Positions 38,943-47,085 of a DNA stretch of 55,662 bases are shown here, piece after piece. The position numbers and the translations under genes were made by a program. The notes beneath the pieces were generated by a model. The model was not told the DNA's origin and searched no databases. It saw nothing but the letters and a program-made list of their open reading frames with translations. Each line of letters begins with the position of its first letter. The first letter of the stretch is position 1. Source of the DNA: an uncultured Spongiibacteraceae bacterium (GTDB lineage Bacteria > Pseudomonadota > Gammaproteobacteria > Pseudomonadales > CAMLJR01); the NCBI GenBank assembly GCA_946480345.1, contig CAMLJR010000002.1, positions 1 to 55,662 of the forward strand, read 5' to 3'.

Positions 38943-38970
38943 AAAAAAGGCGGCTTCGGCCGCCTTTTTT
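38943..38970 (+). terminator. Strong, symmetrical intrinsic terminator after rplS
   Basis: GGCGGC (38949-38954) and GCCGCC (38959-38964) form a stem capped by a TTCG tetraloop, with six A before (38943-38948) and six T after (38965-38970). It lies inside the upstream extension of the xerD frame, which shows that the true xerD start lies further down. Confidence 0.93.
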
Positions 38971-38994
38971 GTTGCCGATCTGGCGCCGGAAGAT

Positions 38995-39864
38995 GTGGCG
39001 CTGATCGATGGTTACATCGATGCGTTGTGGCTTGAGAAAGGCTTGGCCGAAAATAGCTTGGCGGCATATCGCCGCGATCTGACACGCTTCGCCGCAAGTC
39101 AGCATAAAGCCGGCAGCAGTTTGTTGAATGCGGATGCTGCGTCGATCAAAACATCGCTCAGCGAAGTTCTCAGCGTGCGTTCGATGGCGCGATTTCTCTC
39201 GTGTTTGCGCGGCTTCTACGGATATCAGGTACGCGAAGGGCGCCTATCGGGCGATCCGACATTCGAAGTCGAATCACCGGCGCTTGGTCGCCCGCTGCCG
39301 AAAAGCTTGAGCGAGCAGGATGTTGAGTTATTGCTCGCGGCACCCCGCGAAGACGATGCCGTCGAGTTACGCGATAAGGCAATGCTCGAATTGCTGTATG
39401 CCACGGGTTTGCGCGTCAGCGAGCTGGTGGGTTTGCAGCTCGATCAGGTCAGCCTTAATCAAGGTGTGGTGCGCGTGATCGGCAAAGGTAATAAAGAACG
39501 CTTGGTGCCGATTGGCGAGGAAGCGCTGTTCTGGGTACAGCGGCATTTGCGCGAGTCGCGGCCGATCCTGCTCGATAATGCACAGAGTCCGATGGTATTT
39601 CCGAACCGGCGCGGCGAGCCGATGAGTCGGCAGGCGTTCTGGTATCGGCTCAAGCACTACGCAATGCGCGCGGGAATTTCGATGACCTTGTCGCCGCACA
39701 CGCTGCGGCATGCTTTCGCGACGCATCTGCTCAACCATGGCGCCGACTTGCGGGTAGTGCAGCTGCTGCTCGGCCACAGCGATTTAAGCACGACGCAGAT
39801 CTATACTCACGTCGCGCGTGCCCGAATGAAAGAGCTACACCAGAAGCATCATCCGCGCGGTTAG
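38995..39864 (+). CDS. xerD: Site-specific tyrosine recombinase XerD
   Basis: A recombinase of 289 residues from GTG 38995 that, with XerC, resolves chromosome dimers at dif. The N-terminal SAM-like domain begins LIDGYIDALWLEKGLAENSL. Catalytic residues are all present: R140 (ATGLRVSEL), K164 (GKGNKERLVP), H235 and R238 (SPHTLRHAFATHLL), H261 (LGHSDLSTT) and Y270 (IYTHV). The open frame extends back to 38863, but that part has no family similarity and contains the rplS terminator, so GTG 38995 is preferred; its ribosome site is poor. In Pseudomonas xerD is likewise followed by dsbC. Confidence 0.94.
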   Translation: MALIDGYIDALWLEKGLAENSLAAYRRDLTRFAASQHKAGSSLLNADAASIKTSLSEVLSVRSMARFLSCLRGFYGYQVREGRLSGDPTFEVESPALGRPLPKSLSEQDVELLLAAPREDDAVELRDKAMLELLYATGLRVSELVGLQLDQVSLNQGVVRVIGKGNKERLVPIGEEALFWVQRHLRESRPILLDNAQSPMVFPNRRGEPMSRQAFWYRLKHYAMRAGISMTLSPHTLRHAFATHLLNHGADLRVVQLLLGHSDLSTTQIYTHVARARMKELHQKHHPRG

Positions 39865-39920
39865 CGGAACCGGCCGCCGCGCATGCGTTCGAAGTCCGAT
39901 CAATTCAAGCGAGAGCTCTA

Positions 39921-40673
39921 ATGAATCCAATGAAAAAGGTTTTTTTGCTGGTGTGTGCGGCGGCGGCAATCAGCTTCACTGCGTTTGCGGATGCACAGAA
40001 GGCTGCAGAAAAGCCCGAAGTCGTCATTAAGCGCACACTGGAAGCGGCACGCGCCGATGTGAAAGTAAAGGCAATAACCATGAGCGAGCTGCCGGGGTTG
40101 TATGCAGTGGAGCTGGAGAATGGTCCGGAAATATACGCCAGCGCTGATGGTAAATATTTTGTGCTTGGCGATCTGTTTCAAGTCGATGCCAAAGGCTTCG
40201 CTAACATTTCCGAGCAAAAGCGCAATGGCGAACGTGCCAAATTGCTCGCCGATGTCAAACTCAGCGACATGATCATTTTCAAGCCGAAAACGGCAACGAA
40301 AGGCGTGGTCAACGTGTTCACCGATGTCGAATGCGGTTGGTGCCAACGTTTTCATCAGGAAGTGCCGAAGCTGAACGCAATGGGCATCGAAGTGCGTTAT
40401 CTGGCCTTCCCCCGCGCGGGCGTTGGTTCGGAAGACTATAAAAAGATGGTTACGGCGTGGTGCGCCAAGGATCGCCAAGGCACGTTGACTCGCTACAAGA
40501 ATCGCGAAACAGTGCCGCTTAAAGAATGTCCTTCGAATCCTGTGGCCGCGCAGTATCAATTGGGCGAACGCATTGGCGTCAATGGCACGCCGACATTGAT
40601 CACCGCCGCTGGCGAAATGATCCCCGGTTATGTGCCGCCAGCCGATTTGGCTCAGCGCCTTGGGGTGAAGTAG
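39921..40673 (+). CDS. dsbC: Periplasmic thiol:disulfide interchange protein DsbC
   Basis: A 250-residue disulfide isomerase with a signal peptide (residues 1 to about 23, MNPMKKVFLLVCAAAAISFT). The N-terminal dimerisation domain is about residues 30-90. The thioredoxin-like domain carries the active site C138-G-W-C141 in VFTDVECGWCQRFHQEV, with the cis-proline in NGTPTLI. Two further cysteines, in TAWCAKDRQ and LKECPSN, match the structural disulfide of DsbC. The active site is CGWC instead of the usual CGYC. ATG 39921 has GAGAG at suitable spacing. It lies between xerD and hom as in Pseudomonas. Confidence 0.96.
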   Translation: MNPMKKVFLLVCAAAAISFTAFADAQKAAEKPEVVIKRTLEAARADVKVKAITMSELPGLYAVELENGPEIYASADGKYFVLGDLFQVDAKGFANISEQKRNGERAKLLADVKLSDMIIFKPKTATKGVVNVFTDVECGWCQRFHQEVPKLNAMGIEVRYLAFPRAGVGSEDYKKMVTAWCAKDRQGTLTRYKNRETVPLKECPSNPVAAQYQLGERIGVNGTPTLITAAGEMIPGYVPPADLAQRLGVK

Positions 40674-40684
40674 CACTTCCTGAT

Positions 40685-40705
40685 AAGGCGGCTCAGCCCG
40701 CCTTT
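40685..40705 (+). terminator. Possible weak intrinsic terminator after dsbC
   Basis: AAGGCGG (40685-40691) pairs with CCGCCTT (40698-40704) around a six-base loop, but only a short T run follows. A second inverted repeat, AATCGC (40732-40737) and GCGATT (40744-40749), lies in the same gap before hom. Confidence 0.5.
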
Positions 40706-40824
40706 AAATCTGTCTTAATGTATTCTGATTCAATCGCATTGCAGCGATTTCCGCGGTTCAAGGTTTTAATGTCGGCGCCGCTGCAATAAAATCCGCGTTT
40801 CTTTTTTCTGGTGGAAGCATCGCT

Positions 40825-42132
40825 TTGAATCCGGTACGAGTAGGTATTTGCGGCCTGGGCACTGTGGGCAGCGGCACGTTCAATGTGCTTAAGCGCAACT
40901 GTGAAGTCATCGCTGCGCGGGCGGGTTGCACGATCGTGGTCGAGCAAATTGGCGCGCGTCGCGACAATCCGAATTGCGACACCGGCAATGTCGATGTCAA
41001 TCGCGACGTATTCGCAGTCGCCGACAATCCCAATGTGCACATTCTGGTCGAATTGATCGGTGGCACCACCACGGCGCGCGAACTCGTTATGCGCGCCATT
41101 AACAACGGCAAACACGTCGTTACCGCCAACAAGGCGCTGATCGCGCAGTACGGCAATGAAATTTTCGAAGCGGCGGCGAAGCGCGGCGTCGTCGTTGCGT
41201 TTGAAGCGGCAGTGGCTGGCGGTATTCCGGTCATCAAGGCAATTCGCGAAGGCCTCGCCGCGAATCAAATCGAGTGGCTCGCCGGCATCATCAACGGCAC
41301 CAGCAATTTCATTCTCACCGAAATGCGCGAAAAACAGCGCTCGTTTCCCGATGTGTTGAAAGAGGCACAGGCGCTCGGATACGCGGAAGCCGATCCGACG
41401 TTCGACGTGGAAGGTATCGACGCATCGCACAAGCTGATGATTCTCGCGTCGATTGCATTCGGCATCCGCCTGCAATTCGACAAGGTCTACACCGAAGGCA
41501 TTACCAAGATCGCGCCGATCGATGTCGAATACGCCGAGCAGCTCGGCTATCGCATCAAAAGTCTCGGCATTGCGCGTCGCACCGATAAAGGCATCGAGTT
41601 ACGCGTGCATCCGACGCTGATTCCGGAAAAACGTTTGATCGCGAATGTAAACGGCGTGATGAACGCAGTACTGGTGAAAGGCGATGCAATGGGACCGACG
41701 TTGTATTACGGTCCGGGCGCCGGCAGTGAACCTACCGCATCGTCGGTGATTGCGGATATTGTCGATATTGCCCGCGCGTTAAATGCCGATCCAAAACATC
41801 GCGTACCGTATCTCGCGTTTCAATCGAATGCATTGAGCGATACGCCGGTGCTCGGTATCGATGATGTCGTGTCAGCGTATTACCTGCGTATTTCCGCGCA
41901 CGACAAACCAGGCGTGCTTTCGCGCGTCGCCCAGATTTTGTCGGATCTCGGCATCAGCATCGAAGCGCTGATTCAGAAAGAACCCGCGCCGAACCAACAG
42001 CATGTGCCGGTGATTATCCTGACCAATCGTACGCAGGAACGTCTTGTTGCGTCTGCGATCGCACAGATCGAAGCGCTCGACAGTATTGATGGTTCGGTGG
42101 TGCGTATCCGCGTCGAGTCGCTCGCAGGCTAA
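40825..42132 (+). CDS. hom: Homoserine dehydrogenase
   Basis: A 435-residue enzyme that reduces aspartate semialdehyde to homoserine, the branch point to threonine and methionine. The NAD(P)-binding motif is GLGTVGSG near the start. The catalytic domain contains FEAAVAGGIPVIKAIREGLA and INGTSNFILTEMREKQRSFP, then YAEADPTFDVEGIDASHKLM. A C-terminal ACT domain (YYLRISAHDKPGVLSRVAQI) suggests feedback control by threonine. There is no aspartate kinase fused to it. The start is TTG 40825, with GGTGGAAG upstream. TAAAAT at 40787-40792 may be a -10 box. Confidence 0.97.
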   Translation: MNPVRVGICGLGTVGSGTFNVLKRNCEVIAARAGCTIVVEQIGARRDNPNCDTGNVDVNRDVFAVADNPNVHILVELIGGTTTARELVMRAINNGKHVVTANKALIAQYGNEIFEAAAKRGVVVAFEAAVAGGIPVIKAIREGLAANQIEWLAGIINGTSNFILTEMREKQRSFPDVLKEAQALGYAEADPTFDVEGIDASHKLMILASIAFGIRLQFDKVYTEGITKIAPIDVEYAEQLGYRIKSLGIARRTDKGIELRVHPTLIPEKRLIANVNGVMNAVLVKGDAMGPTLYYGPGAGSEPTASSVIADIVDIARALNADPKHRVPYLAFQSNALSDTPVLGIDDVVSAYYLRISAHDKPGVLSRVAQILSDLGISIEALIQKEPAPNQQHVPVIILTNRTQERLVASAIAQIEALDSIDGSVVRIRVESLAG

Positions 42133-42146
42133 TCGTTAAAACATAG

Positions 42147-42195
42147 GGCGCGGTTACGCGCCGTTTCTGATTCATGCGGCGCAATCGTTTGCGCC
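42147..42195 (+). other. Two tandem hairpins between hom and thrC
   Basis: GGCGCG (42147-42152) pairs with CGCGCC (42157-42162), and GGCGCA (42178-42183) pairs with TGCGCC (42190-42195). Both are six-pair stems sharing the core GGCGC, in the 81-base gap before thrC. Neither has a strong T run. They may slow or process the hom-thrC transcript, or the first could be a partial terminator (GTTTC follows). Confidence 0.5.
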
Positions 42196-42213
42196 CTCCA
42201 CGAAGCGTAGAAA

Positions 42214-43611
42214 ATGAAATACATCAGCACCCGCGGCGTTGCGCCGGCATTGAATTTCGAAGAAGTATTGCTCACCGGCTTAGCGCCCGATGGTGGTCTG
42301 TATGTGCCGGAAACGCTGCCGCATTATTCGCGCGACGAAATCGCAAGCTGGGTCGGACTTAATTACACCGAGCTTGCGTACAAAATCATTCAGCCGTTTG
42401 TCGCTGAAAGTATTCCGAATGCCGATCTGAAAAAAATTATCGACGATACCTACGTCGATTTTCGTCATCCCGCCATTGCTCCATTAGTACAGCTCGATCA
42501 CAACGAGTGGGTGCTCGAACTGCACCAGGGTCCGACGCTTGCATTTAAAGATTTCGCATTGCAGATGCTCGGCCGTCTGCTCGATTACGTACTTGAGCGC
42601 AATCAGCAAAAAGTCGTTGTGATGGGCGCAACGTCCGGCGATACCGGCTCTGCTGCAATTCAGGGCTGCAAGCGCTGCAAGAATATCGATATTTTTATTC
42701 TGCATCCGCACAACCGCGTGTCCGAAGTGCAGCGTCGGCAGATGACAACGGTGCTTGGCGAAAAAATTCACAACATTGCCATCGAAGGCAATTTCGACGA
42801 TTGCCAGGCGATGGTAAAAGCGAGTTTCGGCGCGCAACAATTTCTGCCGCCGAATCGCCAGTTGGTCGCGGTCAACTCGATCAACTGGGCGCGCATTATG
42901 GCGCAAATCGTTTATTACTTTCATGCGTCGCTCGCGCTCGGCGGTCCGCATCGCGCGGTATCGTTCTCGGTGCCGACCGGTAATTTCGGCGATATTTACG
43001 CCGGTTATCTCGCGAAGAAAATGGGTTTGCCGATCGAGCAGCTCGTCATTGCCACTAATGCGAACGATATTCTGCATCGTCTGGTCAGCAATAATTTATA
43101 CAGCCGTCATCCGCTTCAACATACCTTGTCACCGAGCATGGATATCGTTATTTCCAGCAATTTCGAGCGGCTGCTATTTGATTGCTACGATCGCGATGGC
43201 GCGGCAATTCGCACGCTGATGGATAATTTCAACAAAGGCGATGTGAAGCTCAGCGAAACTGCGTTCGCGAAAGCGCGCGCGTTATTTGATAGCTACGCCG
43301 TCGATGATGCCGCTACCGTTTCAACGATCGGCGAGGTGTGGGATAGCACCGAATATCTGCTTGATCCGCATTCGGCGATTGGCGTCAAAGCGGCGCGTAT
43401 GTGCCGGCGCGATCAGATTACGCCGATGATTACGCTCGCGACTGCGCATCCTGCGAAATTTCCGGATGCGGTGAAGCAGGCTGGATATCCGCATGATGTA
43501 CCGTTGCCGCATCACATGGCTGATTTGTTCGAGCGCGAAGAGCGGTGCACCGTGTTGCCTAACGATATCGCTAAAGTGCAGCAGTTTATTGCGGCGAATA
43601 TCAAAGCTTAG
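42214..43611 (+). CDS. thrC: Threonine synthase
   Basis: A 465-residue PLP enzyme converting O-phosphohomoserine to threonine. The PLP lysine is K112 in GPTLAFKDFALQMLG. MGATSGDTGSAAIQGCKRCK is the phosphate/substrate loop, and SVPTGNFGDIYAGYLAKKMG and FERLLFDCYDRDG are typical of the longer, class 2 threonine synthases of Pseudomonas type. It starts at ATG 42214 with MKYISTRGVAPALNFEEVLL. It follows hom and precedes recJ. Confidence 0.97.
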   Translation: MKYISTRGVAPALNFEEVLLTGLAPDGGLYVPETLPHYSRDEIASWVGLNYTELAYKIIQPFVAESIPNADLKKIIDDTYVDFRHPAIAPLVQLDHNEWVLELHQGPTLAFKDFALQMLGRLLDYVLERNQQKVVVMGATSGDTGSAAIQGCKRCKNIDIFILHPHNRVSEVQRRQMTTVLGEKIHNIAIEGNFDDCQAMVKASFGAQQFLPPNRQLVAVNSINWARIMAQIVYYFHASLALGGPHRAVSFSVPTGNFGDIYAGYLAKKMGLPIEQLVIATNANDILHRLVSNNLYSRHPLQHTLSPSMDIVISSNFERLLFDCYDRDGAAIRTLMDNFNKGDVKLSETAFAKARALFDSYAVDDAATVSTIGEVWDSTEYLLDPHSAIGVKAARMCRRDQITPMITLATAHPAKFPDAVKQAGYPHDVPLPHHMADLFEREERCTVLPNDIAKVQQFIAANIKA

Positions 43612-43645
43612 TACGGCCGACGTCATCAAGTTCGGTGCGAGGTTT

Positions 43646-45385
43646 ATGCAAAAACAAATTCGTCGCCGTGAAATTGTCGAGTCGTCACAATTTTCCTCTG
43701 CTATTTCCCCGACGCTCGCGGCCATTTATGTCGCGCGCGGCATCGTCAATGACGAGCAGCTCGCGCACGAGTTGTCGCGACTGAACGTTCCCGAAAAATT
43801 CAAAGGTTTATCGCAGGCATCCGCATTGATTGCCGATAGCATCGAGCGCGATGAACATATTCTGATAATCGGCGATTTCGATGCGGATGGTGCAACGAGC
43901 TCCGCGCTGGCGGTGCTGGCATTGCGAGCACTCGGTGCGGTGCACATCGATTTTCTGGTACCGAATCGATTTGAATACGGTTATGGATTGACGCCGGAAA
44001 TTGTTGCAGTCGCGGCACAACGTAATCCCGATTTGATCATTACCGTCGATAACGGTATTTCAAGCATCGAGGGTGTCGATGCCGCTAATCAGCGCGGTAT
44101 CCGTGTATTGATAACCGATCACCATTTGCCCGGATCGACGCTGCCGAGTGCGGCGGCAATCGTCAATCCAAATCAACCCGAGTGTCAGTTTCCGAGCAAA
44201 TGTTTAGCCGGTGTCGGCGTGATTTTTTATGTGCTCAGCGCTGTGCGCAATGAGCTACGTACACGCGGTTGGTTCGCGCGGCAAAATCGTATCGAACCGA
44301 ATCTGGCCGATTATCTCGATCTGGTGGCGCTCGGTACTGTCGCCGATGTGGTGTCGCTCGATCACAACAATCGCATTCTGGTCGCGCAGGGTTTACGTCG
44401 AATTCGTGCCGGCCGCTGTCGCCCCGGTATTACTGCGTTGCTTGAAGTGGCGAAGCGAACGCCGGCACGCGTGGTGTCGAGCGATCTCGGTTTTGCGGTG
44501 GGCCCGCGTCTAAATGCAGCGGGCCGGCTCGATGATATGTCGCTCGGTATTCAATGTCTGTTGACGGATGATCCGCTGCGCGCGCGCGAAATTGCGCAAG
44601 AACTCGATGAGCTGAATCACGATCGGCGCTCGATCGAAACAACGATGCAACGCGAGGCGATGAGCGCGCTCGAATTACTGCAGCTTGGCGATAGCAATAC
44701 ATTGCCGTGGGGGCTCTGCCTGTACCGCAATGATTGGCATCAGGGGGTAATCGGTATTGTCGCGGCGCGCATTAAAGATCGTTATCACCGGCCGGCGATT
44801 GCGTTCGCCGATGCCGATGACGGCAATACGATCAAAGGCTCGGCGCGTTCGATTAACGGTTTGCATATTCGCGATGCGCTCGATGCAGTTGCCGCAAAGC
44901 ATCCGGGTTTGTTATCGAAATTTGGCGGTCACGCGATGGCGGCCGGGTTGAGTTTGCCGCGCGAAAATTTCGAACTGTTCGCGCGCGCGTTCGATGAGGC
45001 CGTGCGCGAATTAATTTCCGAAGACGATTTGATTTCGGTGCTGTGGAGCGATGGTGCGCTGCATGCCGATCAGATCACGCTTGATATTGCGCAAGCACTG
45101 CGCGACGGTGGGCCGTGGGGGCAGCATTTCCCCGAGCCGTTATTCGACGGTGAATTTTTATTGTTGCAACAGCGGCTCGTTGGAACCAAACATTTAAAAA
45201 TGGTGATCGCAGATCCTGCGATGCCACAACAAGCGCTCGATGCCATCGCCTTCAACATCGATACGAATCAATGGCCGAATGCCGCTGCGCAGAAAGTGCG
45301 GCTCGCGTATCGGCTCGATATCAACGAGTGGCGCGGTCAGCAGAGCGTGCAATTGCTGGTGGAATATCTAGAACTCCTTTCGTAA
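43646..45385 (+). CDS. recJ: Single-stranded-DNA-specific exonuclease RecJ
   Basis: A 579-residue 5-prime to 3-prime exonuclease (E. coli RecJ 577) used in recombination and mismatch repair. DHH-family motifs are in order: GDFDADGATSSALAVLALRA, TVDNGISSIEGVDAANQRG, ITDHHLPGSTLP and SDLGFAVGPRLNAAGRLDDM. The DHHA1 region is GSARSINGLHIRDALDAV and KFGGHAMAAGLSLPRENFEL. The frame extends upstream into thrC, but ATG 43646 gives the canonical N-terminus. It is the last gene of this run; the next gene is 214 bases away. Confidence 0.97.
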   Translation: MQKQIRRREIVESSQFSSAISPTLAAIYVARGIVNDEQLAHELSRLNVPEKFKGLSQASALIADSIERDEHILIIGDFDADGATSSALAVLALRALGAVHIDFLVPNRFEYGYGLTPEIVAVAAQRNPDLIITVDNGISSIEGVDAANQRGIRVLITDHHLPGSTLPSAAAIVNPNQPECQFPSKCLAGVGVIFYVLSAVRNELRTRGWFARQNRIEPNLADYLDLVALGTVADVVSLDHNNRILVAQGLRRIRAGRCRPGITALLEVAKRTPARVVSSDLGFAVGPRLNAAGRLDDMSLGIQCLLTDDPLRAREIAQELDELNHDRRSIETTMQREAMSALELLQLGDSNTLPWGLCLYRNDWHQGVIGIVAARIKDRYHRPAIAFADADDGNTIKGSARSINGLHIRDALDAVAAKHPGLLSKFGGHAMAAGLSLPRENFELFARAFDEAVRELISEDDLISVLWSDGALHADQITLDIAQALRDGGPWGQHFPEPLFDGEFLLLQQRLVGTKHLKMVIADPAMPQQALDAIAFNIDTNQWPNAAAQKVRLAYRLDINEWRGQQSVQLLVEYLELLS

Positions 45386-45599
45386 ATCCCGCCATAGCTT
45401 TTCTATTTCAAGGCCATAAAAACTGGCTATTTGATTATCTGATTTCTCCGTCTCATGATGCGTTGCGGCAATTTCGATTTGCATAAAGGTCTTTTTGAAT
45501 CGAAAGCTCGCATTTTTATTTCGTTTTGCACAGCGGTGATTGGTTGCACTCTTGTTTGTTCAGCTCAAACAGAACAATAGCCAAAGAGGGAGCACGACA

Positions 45600-46985
45600 A
45601 TGAAATCGAAAAAACGAATCTCGCGATTACTTGTTACGATTTTTACTACAGCAGTGTGCGGCGAGGCGCTAGCTGGCGTACCGAATAGTTACGCACCCGT
45701 CGATGATCGCGAAAGTTTTGCAGCGGTCAAAAATCGAATGGAAAAAGATAAAGCTGCGATCGAGGGAAAATTTCAGCGGCTTTTAAAAGAGCGGTATGAC
45801 TTATCCAACAGCCCGGTTGCCGGCGTGGCCAGTGGGCGTGGTAAACCGGTTCAAGGTGGCGTGCGCACGAGATTGCCGGCAGGTGTGACTTGGCAGCAAT
45901 TGAGCAGCATGACGCCGGATGAAATTAAATCCAAAAATCTATGGCCTGCGGGATTTTATCCGTTACCACACGACAATCAGGCGGAAGGCGGCATGCTGTT
46001 TCCGCAATTCCATATCGATAAAATTCGACAGCAGGATGCGCGCGATCTCCAACGGTTCGATTTGTCTTATGGATTGCCGGATCATTTCTTACCCGAATTT
46101 CCACCGGCGATTTATTTAACGACGCGTCCCGATCTCGGCGATGTGTCGAAAGGGCAGGTGGTGACGCTGGCGAATTACTATGACCTGTTTAATGGAGTGC
46201 TGAATCCGAAACAGCTCGATGGTTTGCGTCTGCTGGTGACGCCGACAATGCAGCAGCAATTCAACGCGACAGCGGATCGTCGTTCGGAAAAGCCATCGAT
46301 GGGCGTCACTTGTTTCGATTGCCATGTGAACGGGCATACCAATGCGGCTACGCATTTGGTTGGCGATATTCGACCGCAGGGACATCGGCATCGTATCGAT
46401 ACGCCAACATTGCGCGGCGTGAATATTCAACGCTTGTTCGGCTCGCAGCGTGCGTTGAAAACCGTCGAGGACTTCACCGAGTTCGAACAGCGCGCGGCGT
46501 ATTTTGACGGCGACCCGGTGATCGCGACGAAAAAAGGTGTGAATATCCTCGAGCGCGGCAGTGAAGTTCATAACATGGCGGAGTTTCAGGAGCTGCTCGA
46601 TTTTCCGCCCGCAGCGAAGCTGACACTATTTGGCAAGCTAGACCCCGCTAAGGCCTCGCCTCAGGAGCTGCGCGGTCAGGAGGTGTTTTTTGGTAAAGGC
46701 CAGTGCGCTAGCTGCCACATGCCGCCGTATTACACCGACAACTCGATGCATAACCTGAAGACCGAACGTTTCTTCAATCCGCGTAATATTCTCGGCCGTC
46801 TCGCCAGTGCGGACGGGCCGATCAAAACCTTCCCGCTGCGCGGAATCAAGGAAACGCCGCCTTATCTGCACGACGGCCGTCTACTGACGCTCGATGACAC
46901 CGTGGAGTTCTTCAATCTCGTGCTCGGCACTCAACTGACCGACGATGAGAAGAAGGATCTGGTGGTGTTTTTACACACGCTTTAA
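45600..46985 (+). CDS. Diheme cytochrome c, peroxidase/MauG-like family
   Basis: A 461-residue secreted protein with a signal peptide (residues 1 to about 26, MKSKKRISRLLVTIFTTAVC). Two haem-binding motifs are present: C238-FD-C241-H242 and C369-AS-C372-H373. The C-terminal box TPPYLHDGRLLTLDDTVEFF is characteristic of cytochrome c peroxidase and MauG-type diheme proteins. The N-terminal 230 residues are unusual, and I do not recognise them as a standard peroxidase domain. Substrate and partners are unknown; activity could be peroxide reduction or oxidation of another compound. The gap 45386-45599 holds no gene I can support. TGTTTG and CAAACA in it form a small inverted repeat just before the gene. 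ATG 45600 follows GAGGGAG. Confidence 0.85.
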   Translation: MKSKKRISRLLVTIFTTAVCGEALAGVPNSYAPVDDRESFAAVKNRMEKDKAAIEGKFQRLLKERYDLSNSPVAGVASGRGKPVQGGVRTRLPAGVTWQQLSSMTPDEIKSKNLWPAGFYPLPHDNQAEGGMLFPQFHIDKIRQQDARDLQRFDLSYGLPDHFLPEFPPAIYLTTRPDLGDVSKGQVVTLANYYDLFNGVLNPKQLDGLRLLVTPTMQQQFNATADRRSEKPSMGVTCFDCHVNGHTNAATHLVGDIRPQGHRHRIDTPTLRGVNIQRLFGSQRALKTVEDFTEFEQRAAYFDGDPVIATKKGVNILERGSEVHNMAEFQELLDFPPAAKLTLFGKLDPAKASPQELRGQEVFFGKGQCASCHMPPYYTDNSMHNLKTERFFNPRNILGRLASADGPIKTFPLRGIKETPPYLHDGRLLTLDDTVEFFNLVLGTQLTDDEKKDLVVFLHTL

Positions 46986-47085
46986 TTGCCTCGGAGGCTG
47001 CGGTTAGCGCCGCAGCCTTGCCTTATCTCAAGCCGCAAGTTCGGTTACAATCCCGCCCCTTTCATATTCCGAACCCGGCTCAACG

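Noticed and set aside
45420..45450. TTGAT-N4-TGATT as an FNR/Anr site before the diheme gene
   Set aside because: The second half should be ATCAA; TGATT does not match, so the site is not supported.
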